Source: Komagataeibacter medellinensis NBRC 3288 (GTDB lineage: Bacteria; Pseudomonadota; Alphaproteobacteria; Acetobacterales; Acetobacteraceae). Taken from it: 64,000 nt of DNA. Below are positions 44,554 to 52,904 of the stretch, piece by piece. Every line of letters starts with the position of its first letter. Position 1 is the stretch's first letter. Below the pieces are notes generated by a model. That model had not been told where the DNA came from and did no database searches. It saw only the letters and a list, made by a program, of their open reading frames with translations. The DNA lies in assembly GCF_000182745.2 (NCBI RefSeq), contig NC_016027.1, forward strand, positions 375,001 to 439,000, in the 5' to 3' direction. The position numbers and the translations under genes are program-made.

Positions 44554-45740
44554 TGTCCACCCAGAAAAACAGAAAAATCATCATGTTGGCAGGCGCCGCC
44601 GTTATTGTGGGGTGGTGCGGGTACCTGCTGGTCGAGCGCGTGCAGCATGCTGCCGCCCTGCGGCGGGAAGCTGCCATTGCCTCCGTGCCCGATGTCATGG
44701 TCATCTCGCCGCGCCACGAAGCCCGCCATGTCAGTCTCGACCTGCCCGGCACGGTGGAGGCATGGTACCAGGCCCCCATCTACCCGCAGGCGTCGGGTTA
44801 CGTGCGCATGTGGTACAAGGATTATGGCGCGCGCGTTGCGGCAGGCGACGTGCTGGCGGAAATCAACACCCCCGGACTTGATGCCCAGTTCGCGCAGGCG
44901 CAGGCGGACCTGCAATCCTCGCAGGCGAAATACGACCTTGCGGTTGTCACGGCCCAGCGCTGGCGCTTGATGGGTAAGTCACAGGCAGTATCGGGCCAGT
45001 CGGTATCCGTGCAGGATGCGAACGAGAAATCCGCCGCAGCGGATCTTGAAGCAGCCCGCCACAATCTTGACCGCTACGCAGCCCTTGAACGCTTCAAGGT
45101 CATTGTCGCCCCGTTTGACGGTGTGGTGACGGAGCGCGACATCAACGTGGGCGATTACGTGCATGAAGGCGGTGGCAACCTGAATGCTACGGGTGCGGCC
45201 AGCGAACTGTTCAGCGTGGCCGATACGCACCAGATGCGGCTGTTCGTCTCGATCCCTGAAAACATGTCCTACATCCTCCAGCCCGGCCTTCAGGCCAGCG
45301 TACAGGTGCCGCAGTTCCCTGACCGCAGGTTCGAGGCGAAGTTCCTGACCGTATCGGGCGGTTACGACCCCGATACCCGCACCAGCGTGAGCGAGTTCGT
45401 GATTGACAATGCGGACCATGCCCTGTGGCCCGGAACATTCGCTGCCGTTACCCTGACAGCACCCGAACAGGCTGCCCACCAGACCATACCCACCGGTGCG
45501 CTGGTGTTTCAGGAACACGGGATGCAGGTGGCCGTGGTGGATGCGCAGAATCACGCGCATTTCCACACCATAACCGTGGGCCGCATGGGCGATGGGGCGA
45601 CACAGGTGCTTTCAGGCATCACCCCAGGTGATCGGATCATCGACAACCCGCCGGCCGACCTGCTGGAAGGCGAGAGCGTGCACGTGGTCCAGCCCGTGGC
45701 CGGATACAGCAATGACACCGATGAAAAGGACGATGAATGA
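44553..45740 (+). CDS. RND periplasmic adaptor (membrane fusion protein)
   Basis: The 395-residue product has an N-terminal membrane anchor (IIMLAGAAVIVGWCGYLLV), a lipoyl half-motif (YPQASGYVRMWYKDYGARVAAGDVLAEI), an alpha-hairpin (AQFAQAQADLQSSQAKYDLA onward), the second lipoyl half (FKVIVAPFDGVVTERDINVGDYV) and beta-barrel and membrane-proximal domains. The ATG shares one base with the TGA of the pump gene, so translation is coupled. It bridges the pump to the outer-membrane channel. Confidence 0.92.
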   Translation: MSTQKNRKIIMLAGAAVIVGWCGYLLVERVQHAAALRREAAIASVPDVMVISPRHEARHVSLDLPGTVEAWYQAPIYPQASGYVRMWYKDYGARVAAGDVLAEINTPGLDAQFAQAQADLQSSQAKYDLAVVTAQRWRLMGKSQAVSGQSVSVQDANEKSAAADLEAARHNLDRYAALERFKVIVAPFDGVVTERDINVGDYVHEGGGNLNATGAASELFSVADTHQMRLFVSIPENMSYILQPGLQASVQVPQFPDRRFEAKFLTVSGGYDPDTRTSVSEFVIDNADHALWPGTFAAVTLTAPEQAAHQTIPTGALVFQEHGMQVAVVDAQNHAHFHTITVGRMGDGATQVLSGITPGDRIIDNPPADLLEGESVHVVQPVAGYSNDTDEKDDE

Positions 45741-47323
45741 TGACCCGCCGCATGCGTCGTTCCGTATGCAGGGGCGGTGCGTCCGTCCTTGCACTCGTGT
45801 CACTGGCGGGGTGCGATCTGGCTCCCGTCTATCATGCGCCGCACTATGTCGTTCCCGCCACATGGCAGGGGCAGGCCCCTTTTGCCGTGGCCCAGCCTAT
45901 GGATGACCACATTCCCGCCAACTGGTGGACCGGCTTTGCCGACCCCCGGCTTGATGAACTCGAAGCCCTCGCCACCGACCATAACGGGGATCTGCAGGCA
46001 GCCAGCGAGCGGTTTTTGCAGGCGCGCGCGATCGTAAGCGAGGCCCGTGCCGACCTGTTGCCCCATTTCGGGCTAGCCTTTGGCGGCAGTAACAACAAAA
46101 GCTCGGCCGAGCGGCTGTTCCGCTACAAGGGGCCGATCACGGATTCAGATGAATTCTATGGCGGCATGGCATCGTGGGAGCCGGATTTCTGGTCCTCCAT
46201 CCGCAACCGCGTGCGCCTGCAGAAGGATTACGCGCAGGAAGCTGCGGCGCAGTACGCTTCTGCCCGGCTCAGCCTGCAGGCGGAACTGGCCAGTGATTAT
46301 TTTACCCTGCGCGGGCTGGATGCGCAGGCGGCGATCTATACCCAGTCCATCGGGTATTATCAGGAATCCCTGCGCGTGACCCGCACAAGACTGGTGGATC
46401 AGGCGGCATCGCAGTTGGATGTGGCCCGTGCAGAAAACCAGCTTTACACCACACAGGCCCGCCTGCTGGACATTCAGGCCCAGCGTGAGGTGATGGAGCA
46501 TGCCATCGCCGTGCTGGTCAATGTCGCCCCATCATCCTTCCACATTGCAGCGGATTCGCATCTCAATGCCACCCGTTCTGCGCTGTCCACCCCCATGCCA
46601 TCGGATCTGTTGCAGCGCCGGCCAGATGTTGCCGTAGCCGAACGGCAGATGGCACAGGCCAACCGGGCCATCGGCATCGCACGCGCTGCGTTCTATCCGC
46701 ATGTCTCGTTCCAGATGAATGGCGGGTTTGATGACAATGGCTTCAACCTTGCCAACCTTGCCAATTCCATGTGGTCCTATGGCGCGACTGTGACCATGCC
46801 GGTGTTTGAAGGGGGCCTGCGCCGCGCGCAGTTGCAACAGAGCTGGTCCGCATACCGTGAAACCCGCGACCATTACCGCATGACGGTGCTTGCCGCCTTC
46901 CGTGATGTGGAAGATGGCCTGTCACGTACAAGGCGGCTGGATGGCGAGAACGAACGCCTGCACGCCGCCGTGGGGGCGGCCAGCCAGACACAGGACATTA
47001 CAATGAACCTGTACAAGGGCGGGCTTGCCACCTACCTGGATGTGCTGATTGCCCAGGTCAGCACGCTGGATGCCCGCATACAGCAGGTGGAGGTCCAGAC
47101 CCGTTACCTGCAAGCCCGCATCGGCCTGATCCGTGCATGTGGCGGCGGGTGGGATGCAGCCCAGTTGCCTGCGCCCAACCGCCTGTTCTCGGTTGATCCG
47201 CTGCAATATTCCGGCCTACATAACGCCCACCCTGCAGGTGACGTACCCGCCCCTCACAGCCACGGACCGGACGGGGATGATGACCTGACCGGACCAGTGC
47301 TGACGCCGGGCCTGCGCCAGTAA
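45737..47323 (+). CDS. Outer-membrane efflux lipoprotein (NodT/OprM type)
   Basis: The 528-residue product has a lipoprotein signal (VLALVSLAGC, lipobox near residue 27) and two repeats of the outer-membrane-factor fold, with WWTGFADPRLDELEALA, then SEARADLLPHFGL, LLQRRPDVAVAERQMAQANRAIGIARAAFYP and GLATYLDVLIAQVSTL. The start overlaps the end of the adaptor gene by four bases. With the two genes upstream it makes a complete tripartite pump. The tail after residue 490 is Pro/His-rich and unusually long. Confidence 0.92.
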   Translation: MMTRRMRRSVCRGGASVLALVSLAGCDLAPVYHAPHYVVPATWQGQAPFAVAQPMDDHIPANWWTGFADPRLDELEALATDHNGDLQAASERFLQARAIVSEARADLLPHFGLAFGGSNNKSSAERLFRYKGPITDSDEFYGGMASWEPDFWSSIRNRVRLQKDYAQEAAAQYASARLSLQAELASDYFTLRGLDAQAAIYTQSIGYYQESLRVTRTRLVDQAASQLDVARAENQLYTTQARLLDIQAQREVMEHAIAVLVNVAPSSFHIAADSHLNATRSALSTPMPSDLLQRRPDVAVAERQMAQANRAIGIARAAFYPHVSFQMNGGFDDNGFNLANLANSMWSYGATVTMPVFEGGLRRAQLQQSWSAYRETRDHYRMTVLAAFRDVEDGLSRTRRLDGENERLHAAVGAASQTQDITMNLYKGGLATYLDVLIAQVSTLDARIQQVEVQTRYLQARIGLIRACGGGWDAAQLPAPNRLFSVDPLQYSGLHNAHPAGDVPAPHSHGPDGDDDLTGPVLTPGLRQ

Positions 47324-47372
47324 GGCGCGTAAGCCGCTATCGCTGATATACCAACGAACAAACACACAAAAA

Positions 47373-47400
47373 CGGGTAGGTGGTCGTAACCACCTACCCG
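47373..47400 (-). terminator. Strong intrinsic terminator of the fkbM-type gene
   Basis: A perfect 12-bp stem (CGGGTAGGTGGT with ACCACCTACCCG, loop CGTA) is followed on the minus strand by five T. It starts ten bases past the methyltransferase stop, and may also catch plus-strand transcripts of the efflux operon, which ends 50 bases to the left. Confidence 0.9.
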
Positions 47401-47409
47401 CTGATTTAC

Positions 47410-48261
47410 CTATTTTCGTGACATAAGAATGTTGCCGCGACTACGTGCCTTTTGATGATAGCCAACTTGGGTCAGTTTGCTCATCAGGTCTGATTGCCAG
47501 CGATCACGCTCACTGTATTCCATGATGATGTGATCAGGTAACAGGCTGGCAGGAGCCGTACTCAAAAAGGGCAGTAAAGCTTTATCCTCATACCCTTCAA
47601 TATCTATCTTCAACACATTGACCTTGTTGACATTCAACTCCGTCAATATATCCAGCAAAGGCCGGATACGAACGGTCTCTCCTTTACCCTGACCAATGGT
47701 GCCACCACCGTAATCCATGTTCGTCTGGATCAGGGTGCCGGTTTCATCTCTTTCACCTACGGCTACTTTAACCAAACATGCTGCACTACCATTGAGAAAC
47801 ATGTTGTTACATAACCTCTCAAAGAGAATGGTGTTTGGTTCAATAGCGATGATACGGGCCTGCTTGGTAACAGCAAACAGGGAAAAGAACCCCATGTTGG
47901 CACCAATATCGAGGAAGGTGCCACCAGTAGGGAGGCACTTGTCCAGCCACCTCCACTCTTTGGCGTTGTAGCAATTACCACAGACCGCCGACTTGGCATC
48001 AGTCTGGTTGTCTTGAGGGTAAAACCGAACCTTCAACCCAAACAGGTAGGAATCAACAGGTCCTCCTTTACACTCCTGCTTGAACCTTTCGACAAAGGGA
48101 CGCCTCAATTTCATATATCCAAACGAGGTATTGAAAAAGATGTAGCGTATCCATTGCTGTGTTTTGGTAGGAGGGTAAGTACCAAAGGGCTGTATGTTTA
48201 CGTTATGTTCCTGAATAGGCACAACGAATGGCGGTGATTCCGCCACCTTTTGAAGCATCAT
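47410..48261 (-). CDS. FkbM-family SAM-dependent methyltransferase
   Basis: The 283-residue product has the FkbM core: GGTFLDIGANMGFFSLFAVTK (SAM motif I), IIAIEPNTILFERLCNN, VAVGERDETGTLI and VLKIDIEGYEDKAL. A conserved N-terminal segment (about residues 30-95) with CGNCYN is unlike the core and unassigned. Members O-methylate sugars of polysaccharides or glycolipids, or secondary metabolites. GC content and codon choice are visibly lower than in the surrounding genes, suggesting horizontal origin. No good ribosome site precedes ATG 48261, and the leader forms alternative stems. Confidence 0.85.
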   Translation of the reverse strand: MMLQKVAESPPFVVPIQEHNVNIQPFGTYPPTKTQQWIRYIFFNTSFGYMKLRRPFVERFKQECKGGPVDSYLFGLKVRFYPQDNQTDAKSAVCGNCYNAKEWRWLDKCLPTGGTFLDIGANMGFFSLFAVTKQARIIAIEPNTILFERLCNNMFLNGSAACLVKVAVGERDETGTLIQTNMDYGGGTIGQGKGETVRIRPLLDILTELNVNKVNVLKIDIEGYEDKALLPFLSTAPASLLPDHIIMEYSERDRWQSDLMSKLTQVGYHQKARSRGNILMSRK

Positions 48262-48271
48262 TATTCACCAT

Positions 48272-48479
48272 GTTTCATCGCCCTACGACAGGCGTGTTTG
48301 AGCAGCAACGCCTCCTGGCGTCGGGTGGGTCGTAGCGTGTGAAACAAGGTAAACTCACGCCCTACCTATTCCCCCAGACGACAAACAGTAATCACTGTTC
48401 ACCGCTGGACTATAGTCCGGGTGTTGTATTCGGCAGGCCACCCGACATAGGGGCCTCCTTGTTTCAACGGCGCTACGAC
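48272..48479 (-). other. Structured leader with three related inverted-repeat segments
   Basis: Read on the minus strand, segment A (48479-48457) starts GTCGTAGCG and ends TGAAACAAGG. Segment B (48349-48329) is its complement, CCTTGTTTCA, CA, CGCTACGAC, giving 10 + 9 paired bases. Segment C (48289-48272), GTCGTAGGGCGATGAAAC, can pair with the same part of B (7 + 6 bp) and ends 11 bases before the fkbM start codon. Smaller hairpins GGACTATAGTCC and AACAGT-ACTGTT lie between A and B. The A:B and B:C pairings exclude one another, as in attenuators. A short degenerate mobile element with inverted ends is the other reading. Confidence 0.5.
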
Positions 48480-48623
48480 ACGCCACTTTTAATGTAGCAC
48501 ATGTAGGGCAGCACTACTACAGGCAAAGATAATATATTGATTTATAAATGAATTATAAAAATATAATTTGATTTTTTGGCAACCATATTAATATGATGGA
48601 ACGATTTTTGAGTTGTGTTCATG
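48480..48623. other. AT-rich spacer and probable fkbM promoter region
   Basis: Between the leader and the end of the isomerase gene lies AT-rich DNA without coding signal. A TTGCCT hexamer (about 48527-48522 on the minus strand) could be a -35 element, but the -10 is unclear. Confidence 0.3.
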
Positions 48624-49892
48624 CTAGTTGTCCAGAAGGGTAACGGCGGTGGCAAAGCTGGGTGCAAGGGGCAGCAGCGGTGATATGGTGGCCTGCCATG
48701 CGTGGTACAGGTCTGCCTTGCCGGCATAAACGGCGCTGGAAGGGTAATTGTGTTCGTCCAGTTCCTGTATCCATCCGCCCTGTCTGCGGTCTATCATGTA
48801 GGTATCGATATAATCCCAGATCGTGCGGTACCAGTGCTCATAGCGCGCGTGTCCGGTCCGTTTGAGTAGGGCAGCGGCGGCGGTCAGCGCTTCGGCCTGG
48901 CACCAGTGCGGGCGGTTGTGCACGACCGGCCTGCGCGCCCAGTCGATTGTATAAAGCAGGCCGGGCGCGCCATCACGCTGCCAGCCATTGTTCATGCCGC
49001 TGTGGAACAGTTCGACCGCATCTTCCACCAGCCATGGCGGAGCATGGCCTTCCGTGCGTAGCAGGGCGGCTTCCAACTTGAGCAACAGGTGCGCCCATTC
49101 CACAAAATGCCCCGGTGTCATGCCGTAGGGGCGCAGGGCATCGGTGGGCTTGTTCTGGTGGTAGGCCCTGAGCACCTCCCAGTTGCGGTTGTAGTGCTCG
49201 GGCAGACAGTAGCCCCCGTCACGCGCATGGGTGTGAATGAAGCGTTCGGCAACACGCAGCGCCCGGTGCCGCCATACCGCATTGCCGGTTACGTCCGCCA
49301 CCGCCATGCAGGCCTCGACGGAATGCATGTTGGCGTTCGCACCCCGGTAATCTTCTTCATCCGACCAGTCCGCGGCAAAACTTTCACGAAACACGCCTTC
49401 CGCCTCGCTCCAGAAATGTCGCTCCCATATGGTCAGCGCCGAATCAAGCAGTTCATGCGCCCCCGCAATTCCGGCAACACGCGCCGATGATGCGGCAAGC
49501 GCTATGAAAGCATGCAGGTAGGCCTGCTTGCGCGAATTTTCAGGTGGGGCTCCTGCCACAGTTGGGGTCAGGTACCAGCCTCCATGGTCGTGATCCTCTA
49601 GCGCGCCGCGCAGGCAGGCCACGCCATGGGCGGCCAGCGGTGCGCAACCGGGCAGGCCACGGCCCATGGCCACGGCGTAGACATGGGTCATGCGCGCGGT
49701 GAGCGTGCTGTCGGCCACGGCATCGGGCTGTAGCCGCCCGTCATCGCCAAGGGCGGAAAAGCCATGGGGCACGCGCGATGGCTTGGAGAAATCCAACAGG
49801 CGCTGACCTTGCATGTCCAGCCAGCGGCGATGCGGCCCAAGGCGTAGCCACGAGGTGACCGGCAGCATCAGCGCCGGCAGGGCCTCAGCCAT
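48624..49892 (-). CDS. AGE-family sugar isomerase/epimerase
   Basis: The 422-residue product has the alpha/alpha-barrel pattern of N-acylglucosamine 2-epimerase relatives and sulfoquinovose/mannose isomerases: FSKPSRVPHGFSALGDDGRL, MHSVEACMAVADVT, PGHFVEWAHLLLKLE, WARRPVVHNRPHWCQAEALTAA and QELDEHNYPSSAVYAGKADLYHAWQA. The His and Glu residues in these blocks are the usual catalytic set. YihS- and YcaA-type enzymes interconvert mannose, fructose and glucose or sulfoquinovose. Its start lies inside the end of the SDR gene (8-bp overlap), so the two are co-translated. Confidence 0.85.
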   Translation of the reverse strand: MAEALPALMLPVTSWLRLGPHRRWLDMQGQRLLDFSKPSRVPHGFSALGDDGRLQPDAVADSTLTARMTHVYAVAMGRGLPGCAPLAAHGVACLRGALEDHDHGGWYLTPTVAGAPPENSRKQAYLHAFIALAASSARVAGIAGAHELLDSALTIWERHFWSEAEGVFRESFAADWSDEEDYRGANANMHSVEACMAVADVTGNAVWRHRALRVAERFIHTHARDGGYCLPEHYNRNWEVLRAYHQNKPTDALRPYGMTPGHFVEWAHLLLKLEAALLRTEGHAPPWLVEDAVELFHSGMNNGWQRDGAPGLLYTIDWARRPVVHNRPHWCQAEALTAAAALLKRTGHARYEHWYRTIWDYIDTYMIDRRQGGWIQELDEHNYPSSAVYAGKADLYHAWQATISPLLPLAPSFATAVTLLDN

Positions 49893-50745
49893 TGATGATC
49901 ATTCCACCATTGACGTGGATCGTCTGCCCCGTGACGTAGGATGAATCCCGTGCCGCCAGATAGACATAGGCCGGGCCCAGTTCGCTTGGCTGGCCCACGC
50001 GCTGCATGGGCGTATTCTTGCCCAGGTCAGCTACCGCCTGCGGGTCCACCGGCCCCCAGCTTGCGGGTTGCAGCGGGGTCCAGACCGGGCCGGGGGCCAC
50101 CGCGTTGACCCGTATGCCCTTTGGTGCAAGTTGCAGCGCCAGGGCGCGGGTAAAGCCCATTTCCGCCGCCTTGGTTGTAGTATAGGCCACCAGTGACGTA
50201 TTGCCCGCAAAGGCATTGATGGATGATGTATTGATGATCACGCTATCCTGTCCCAGATGGGGAAGGGCTGCGCGGGTAATATAGAAATAGCCGTTGATGT
50301 TCACATCCATGTGGCGCTGCCACTGGGCATCGGTAATGTCGGTCAGGTCATTGCTGACATACTGTACCCCGGCGTTGTTCACCACGATATCAAGGCCGCC
50401 GAATGTTTCTACCGTGCGGGTGACTGCATCTGTGCACACGGCACTGTCCGATACGTCACCACGGATGGCAAGGCCGCGCACGCCTTCGGCTTCCACAAGG
50501 CGGATGGTCTCGCGCGCATCCTCATCCTCTTCAAGGTAGAGTATGCCGACATCCGCCCCTTCACGGGCGAAATGCAGGGCAGCGGCCCGCCCGATGCCAC
50601 TATCCCCACCCGTAATGAGTGCCCTGCGGCCTGCCAGCTTGCCGCTGCCTTTGTAATCGGGGCGGATGTGCTCGGCTGGCGGGTCCATCAGGCGTTCGAT
50701 ACCGGGCTGGTGCGGCTGGCTCTGGGGCGGGATCGTCTTGGTCAT
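49885..50745 (-). CDS. SDR-family oxidoreductase (YghA/glucose dehydrogenase-like)
   Basis: The 286-residue product has the extended N terminus of the YghA/GsiB-type SDR group (PPQSQPHQPGIERLMDPPAE) followed by RRALITGGDSGIGRAAALHFA, VVNNAGVQYV, the catalytic Ser in INTSSINAF and YTTTK, and ends with HVNGGMIING. It probably oxidises an aldose or alcohol with NAD(P). GGAGAG lies six bases before ATG 50745; the longer frame to 50787 is rejected. Coupling to the AGE-family isomerase suggests that the two act on the same sugar. Confidence 0.85.
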   Translation of the reverse strand: MTKTIPPQSQPHQPGIERLMDPPAEHIRPDYKGSGKLAGRRALITGGDSGIGRAAALHFAREGADVGILYLEEDEDARETIRLVEAEGVRGLAIRGDVSDSAVCTDAVTRTVETFGGLDIVVNNAGVQYVSNDLTDITDAQWQRHMDVNINGYFYITRAALPHLGQDSVIINTSSINAFAGNTSLVAYTTTKAAEMGFTRALALQLAPKGIRVNAVAPGPVWTPLQPASWGPVDPQAVADLGKNTPMQRVGQPSELGPAYVYLAARDSSYVTGQTIHVNGGMIING

Positions 50746-50977
50746 GGTCTCTCCGGTATGGCTGTTGGAGGGGCAATGCCCGATCAACGCTATGGGAGAG
50801 GTATATGTTGCATGCTGATTGCATGCCCCCTGTCACAATAAAAACAATATGGAGCAGCAGTAATATTAATAAAACAGAAGTATTTTCAGGCCACGATCCA
50901 CAGTCCGGGTGTGGCCTGCCACTTTACAGGTGCGAGGCCCGCAGCAGCGGCCATGCCGTGCCACGAGCAGGGTAATC

Positions 50978-52003
50978 TTAGGCGGAGGGTGCGGCTGCCG
51001 CATCGATCTCCAGCGCCAGCGTGGCCATGCGCACCGCGCCCGCCTTGCTGGCCGCACCACAGATGAAGCGGGCAGGGTGGGCAAATACCGCATCGGACAC
51101 GCCTGATACCTTGGCCAGCGCTTCGCCTTCCAGCCCGCGCCATGCGTCTGGCAGGGATACGCGCTGGCCGAAGTCACCGCGCGTGGGCGGCACGGCCTTG
51201 ACGTTCCACCGATCGCGCCCGGCAGGGGAGACGACATAGACCACCGGCAGGTCGTGCTCGAAAATCACCTTTTCCGTTGGCATGCCCGTATCCATGATCA
51301 GGATGCGCTTGTCCTGTGCCGCCTCATAGGCTGCCAGTACGCGGCTTGCAGCCTTCAGGCTGGCGCGCACGCGGTCCACCATGTTGACCAGATAGCCCGC
51401 AATCGTGGTGGCAGCCTGGGAAAAGCCCGCGCTCTCGCGCGCACGGGCCTGTTCGGGGCCGTACAGCTCGGCCGTATCCCATGCGGGACGGCAGGCGGAT
51501 ACGATATCGGCCAGTGACAGCTTGCCCATCTTTGCCACGCCATTGTCATCCTGATCGATCGGCAGGACCAGTGACTTGTCAATCGCCTGCCAGATGGCGG
51601 GGAGTTCCGCCTCATCTACCGGGGTGGCCAACATGTTGCGGATGGCAGCAATGCCGTAATCCTTCCACAACAGCCCTGCCGCGCTGTAGGGCGTGCCGTC
51701 CTCACGCAGGGGCTTATCCTTCATGTGATGGTCATAACGGCCTGCGGCGGGGTCATGCCGGCCGCCTACGTCAAATACGATATTGGCGGCAGCAATTCGC
51801 TCCGGCGTGCGCGTACGGGTGAAGTGCAACCGGTCCCCCGGCGTATTGGCCATCACACGCCCCGCCAGATCTCCCTGCGGTGCAAGGGCGTAATGCAGGA
51901 TCACATAGCCCAGCGTTTCATCCAGATGGAAATTCCCCGAATGAGTCACGGCAGTGACGGTGACCGTATCATTATCAAGACCGAAGGGTGTGTGTTGGGA
52001 CAT
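50978..52003 (-). CDS. MYG1-family DHH-like exonuclease
   Basis: The 341-residue product starts with THSGNFHLDETLGYVIL, then VFDVGGRHDPAAGRYDHHMKDKP, and has the metal-binding HxD and DHH-type residues of MYG1 proteins (HSGNFHLDE, DVGG, YDHH). Later blocks include ILIMDTGMPTEKVIFE and VVSPAGRDRWNVKAVPP, ending GAVRMATLALEI. Eukaryotic MYG1 is a 3'-5' RNA exonuclease; bacterial members are common but little studied. The start at 52003 (MSQHTPFG) is chosen over 52144 because the upstream residues have no family match. Confidence 0.85.
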   Translation of the reverse strand: MSQHTPFGLDNDTVTVTAVTHSGNFHLDETLGYVILHYALAPQGDLAGRVMANTPGDRLHFTRTRTPERIAAANIVFDVGGRHDPAAGRYDHHMKDKPLREDGTPYSAAGLLWKDYGIAAIRNMLATPVDEAELPAIWQAIDKSLVLPIDQDDNGVAKMGKLSLADIVSACRPAWDTAELYGPEQARARESAGFSQAATTIAGYLVNMVDRVRASLKAASRVLAAYEAAQDKRILIMDTGMPTEKVIFEHDLPVVYVVSPAGRDRWNVKAVPPTRGDFGQRVSLPDAWRGLEGEALAKVSGVSDAVFAHPARFICGAASKAGAVRMATLALEIDAAAAPSA

Positions 52004-52173
52004 ATGTGAACCTGCCGCGGGAATGGGATGGGAAACTGGTTGCCCCCTCATGCCGCAAAGGCGGAGACAAGACAATATCCCCCCATGCCGGTCGGGCCAT
52101 CCGTCCGGGTCTGGTGGCCCATGTCCCGGTGGGCGGAGGATCACATCCGTCCACCGGAGATACTCAGCATGCG

Positions 52174-52506
52174 TTACAGTGGCGTGCCGGTCAGGTCTTC
52201 AAGCAGGCTGTCAAGAAAGGTGTGGGGGCGTCCAGCCTTGCCCGGCTGGTCGGGGGTGGTGGCCTCGACTGGTGGGGCGGGCGGGGTGCGGCCTGCGGCC
52301 AGATCCCACAGATACTGGGCGCGTGTGCGTTCCGCCTGCATGGACACGGCGGCCTCGCGCAGTCTGTTTAGTGCGGTGCGCGCGTCTTCATTGCCTTTCT
52401 GGGCAAGGGGAATCAGCGCTTCGGCCGCATCGCTTACACGGGCCTGGCTTTCCTCGATCTGGGTGCCCAGACTGAAATAGGCTTCCGCCACGGCTTTCGG
52501 GTCCAT
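52174..52506 (-). CDS. Small helical protein, function unknown
   Basis: The frame gives 110 residues, with a helical, coiled-coil-like first 70 residues (AEAYFSLGTQIEESQARV, then DAAEALIPLAQKGNEDARTALNRLREA) and a Pro-rich tail. A purine-rich AGAGAGA precedes the ATG. No signal peptide, membrane segment or family is recognised. It lies between MYG1 and the small lipoprotein on the same strand. Confidence 0.55.
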   Translation of the reverse strand: MDPKAVAEAYFSLGTQIEESQARVSDAAEALIPLAQKGNEDARTALNRLREAAVSMQAERTRAQYLWDLAAGRTPPAPPVEATTPDQPGKAGRPHTFLDSLLEDLTGTPL

Positions 52507-52614
52507 GATCTCTCTCCACGGTCATTGTCGGGGCAGGGTAACGCAATCATGGTGCATGCGGCAGATGGTGCAGGCATGGCAGCCATACGCTGTCCGGCCA
52601 GCATGTCTGCCACC

Positions 52615-52800
52615 CTACCACCGGCCGCCGCCACCGCCCATCGGGCCGCCACGGTAAGGTCTGCCGCCACGGCGGTCATAGCCATCATGGTAATAACCAC
52701 CATGGTTCCAGCTCCGGTCATGGTGGTGACGGGGGCCGTAGCACCCGGCAAGCGATACCGCCATGGCCAGCGTGGCCATAATCTTCAGGGTGTGGCGCAT
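52615..52800 (-). CDS. Small His/Gly/Tyr-rich lipoprotein
   Basis: The 61-residue product starts MRHTLKIMATLAMAVSLAGC with a perfect lipobox (SLAGC), so the mature protein begins at Cys20 with YGPRHHHDRSWNHGGYYHDGYD and a Gly/Arg-rich end. An ideal AGGAGG lies six bases before the ATG; the longer frame to 52839 is rejected for lack of one. Mature composition suggests metal or nucleic-acid stickiness, but the function is unknown. It is too short for most gene finders. Confidence 0.6.
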   Translation of the reverse strand: MRHTLKIMATLAMAVSLAGCYGPRHHHDRSWNHGGYYHDGYDRRGGRPYRGGPMGGGGGRW

Positions 52801-52904
52801 CGGAACCTCCTGTAACATGAAGCAGGTGGAACGCGGCATGATGGCCAGAGTTCTGGGCAGCCAGCGTTCGGGGCAGCAGCCATCAGGGCGGGAGGGGGAC
52901 CGGT

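Noticed and set aside
48260-48370. Leader peptide ending RRAMKHGE with its stop next to the fkbM start
   Set aside because: The frame is open for about 35 codons but has no credible start codon or ribosome site, so coding is not supported.
48272-48479. CRISPR-like direct repeats (GTCGTAG...GAAAC units)
   Set aside because: Only two direct copies and one inverted copy, unequal lengths and irregular spacing, with no cas genes; an RNA structure or element ends explain them better.
48272-48479. Retron msr/msd with a1/a2 inverted repeats
   Set aside because: No reverse transcriptase gene lies within several kilobases; the neighbours are an isomerase and a methyltransferase.
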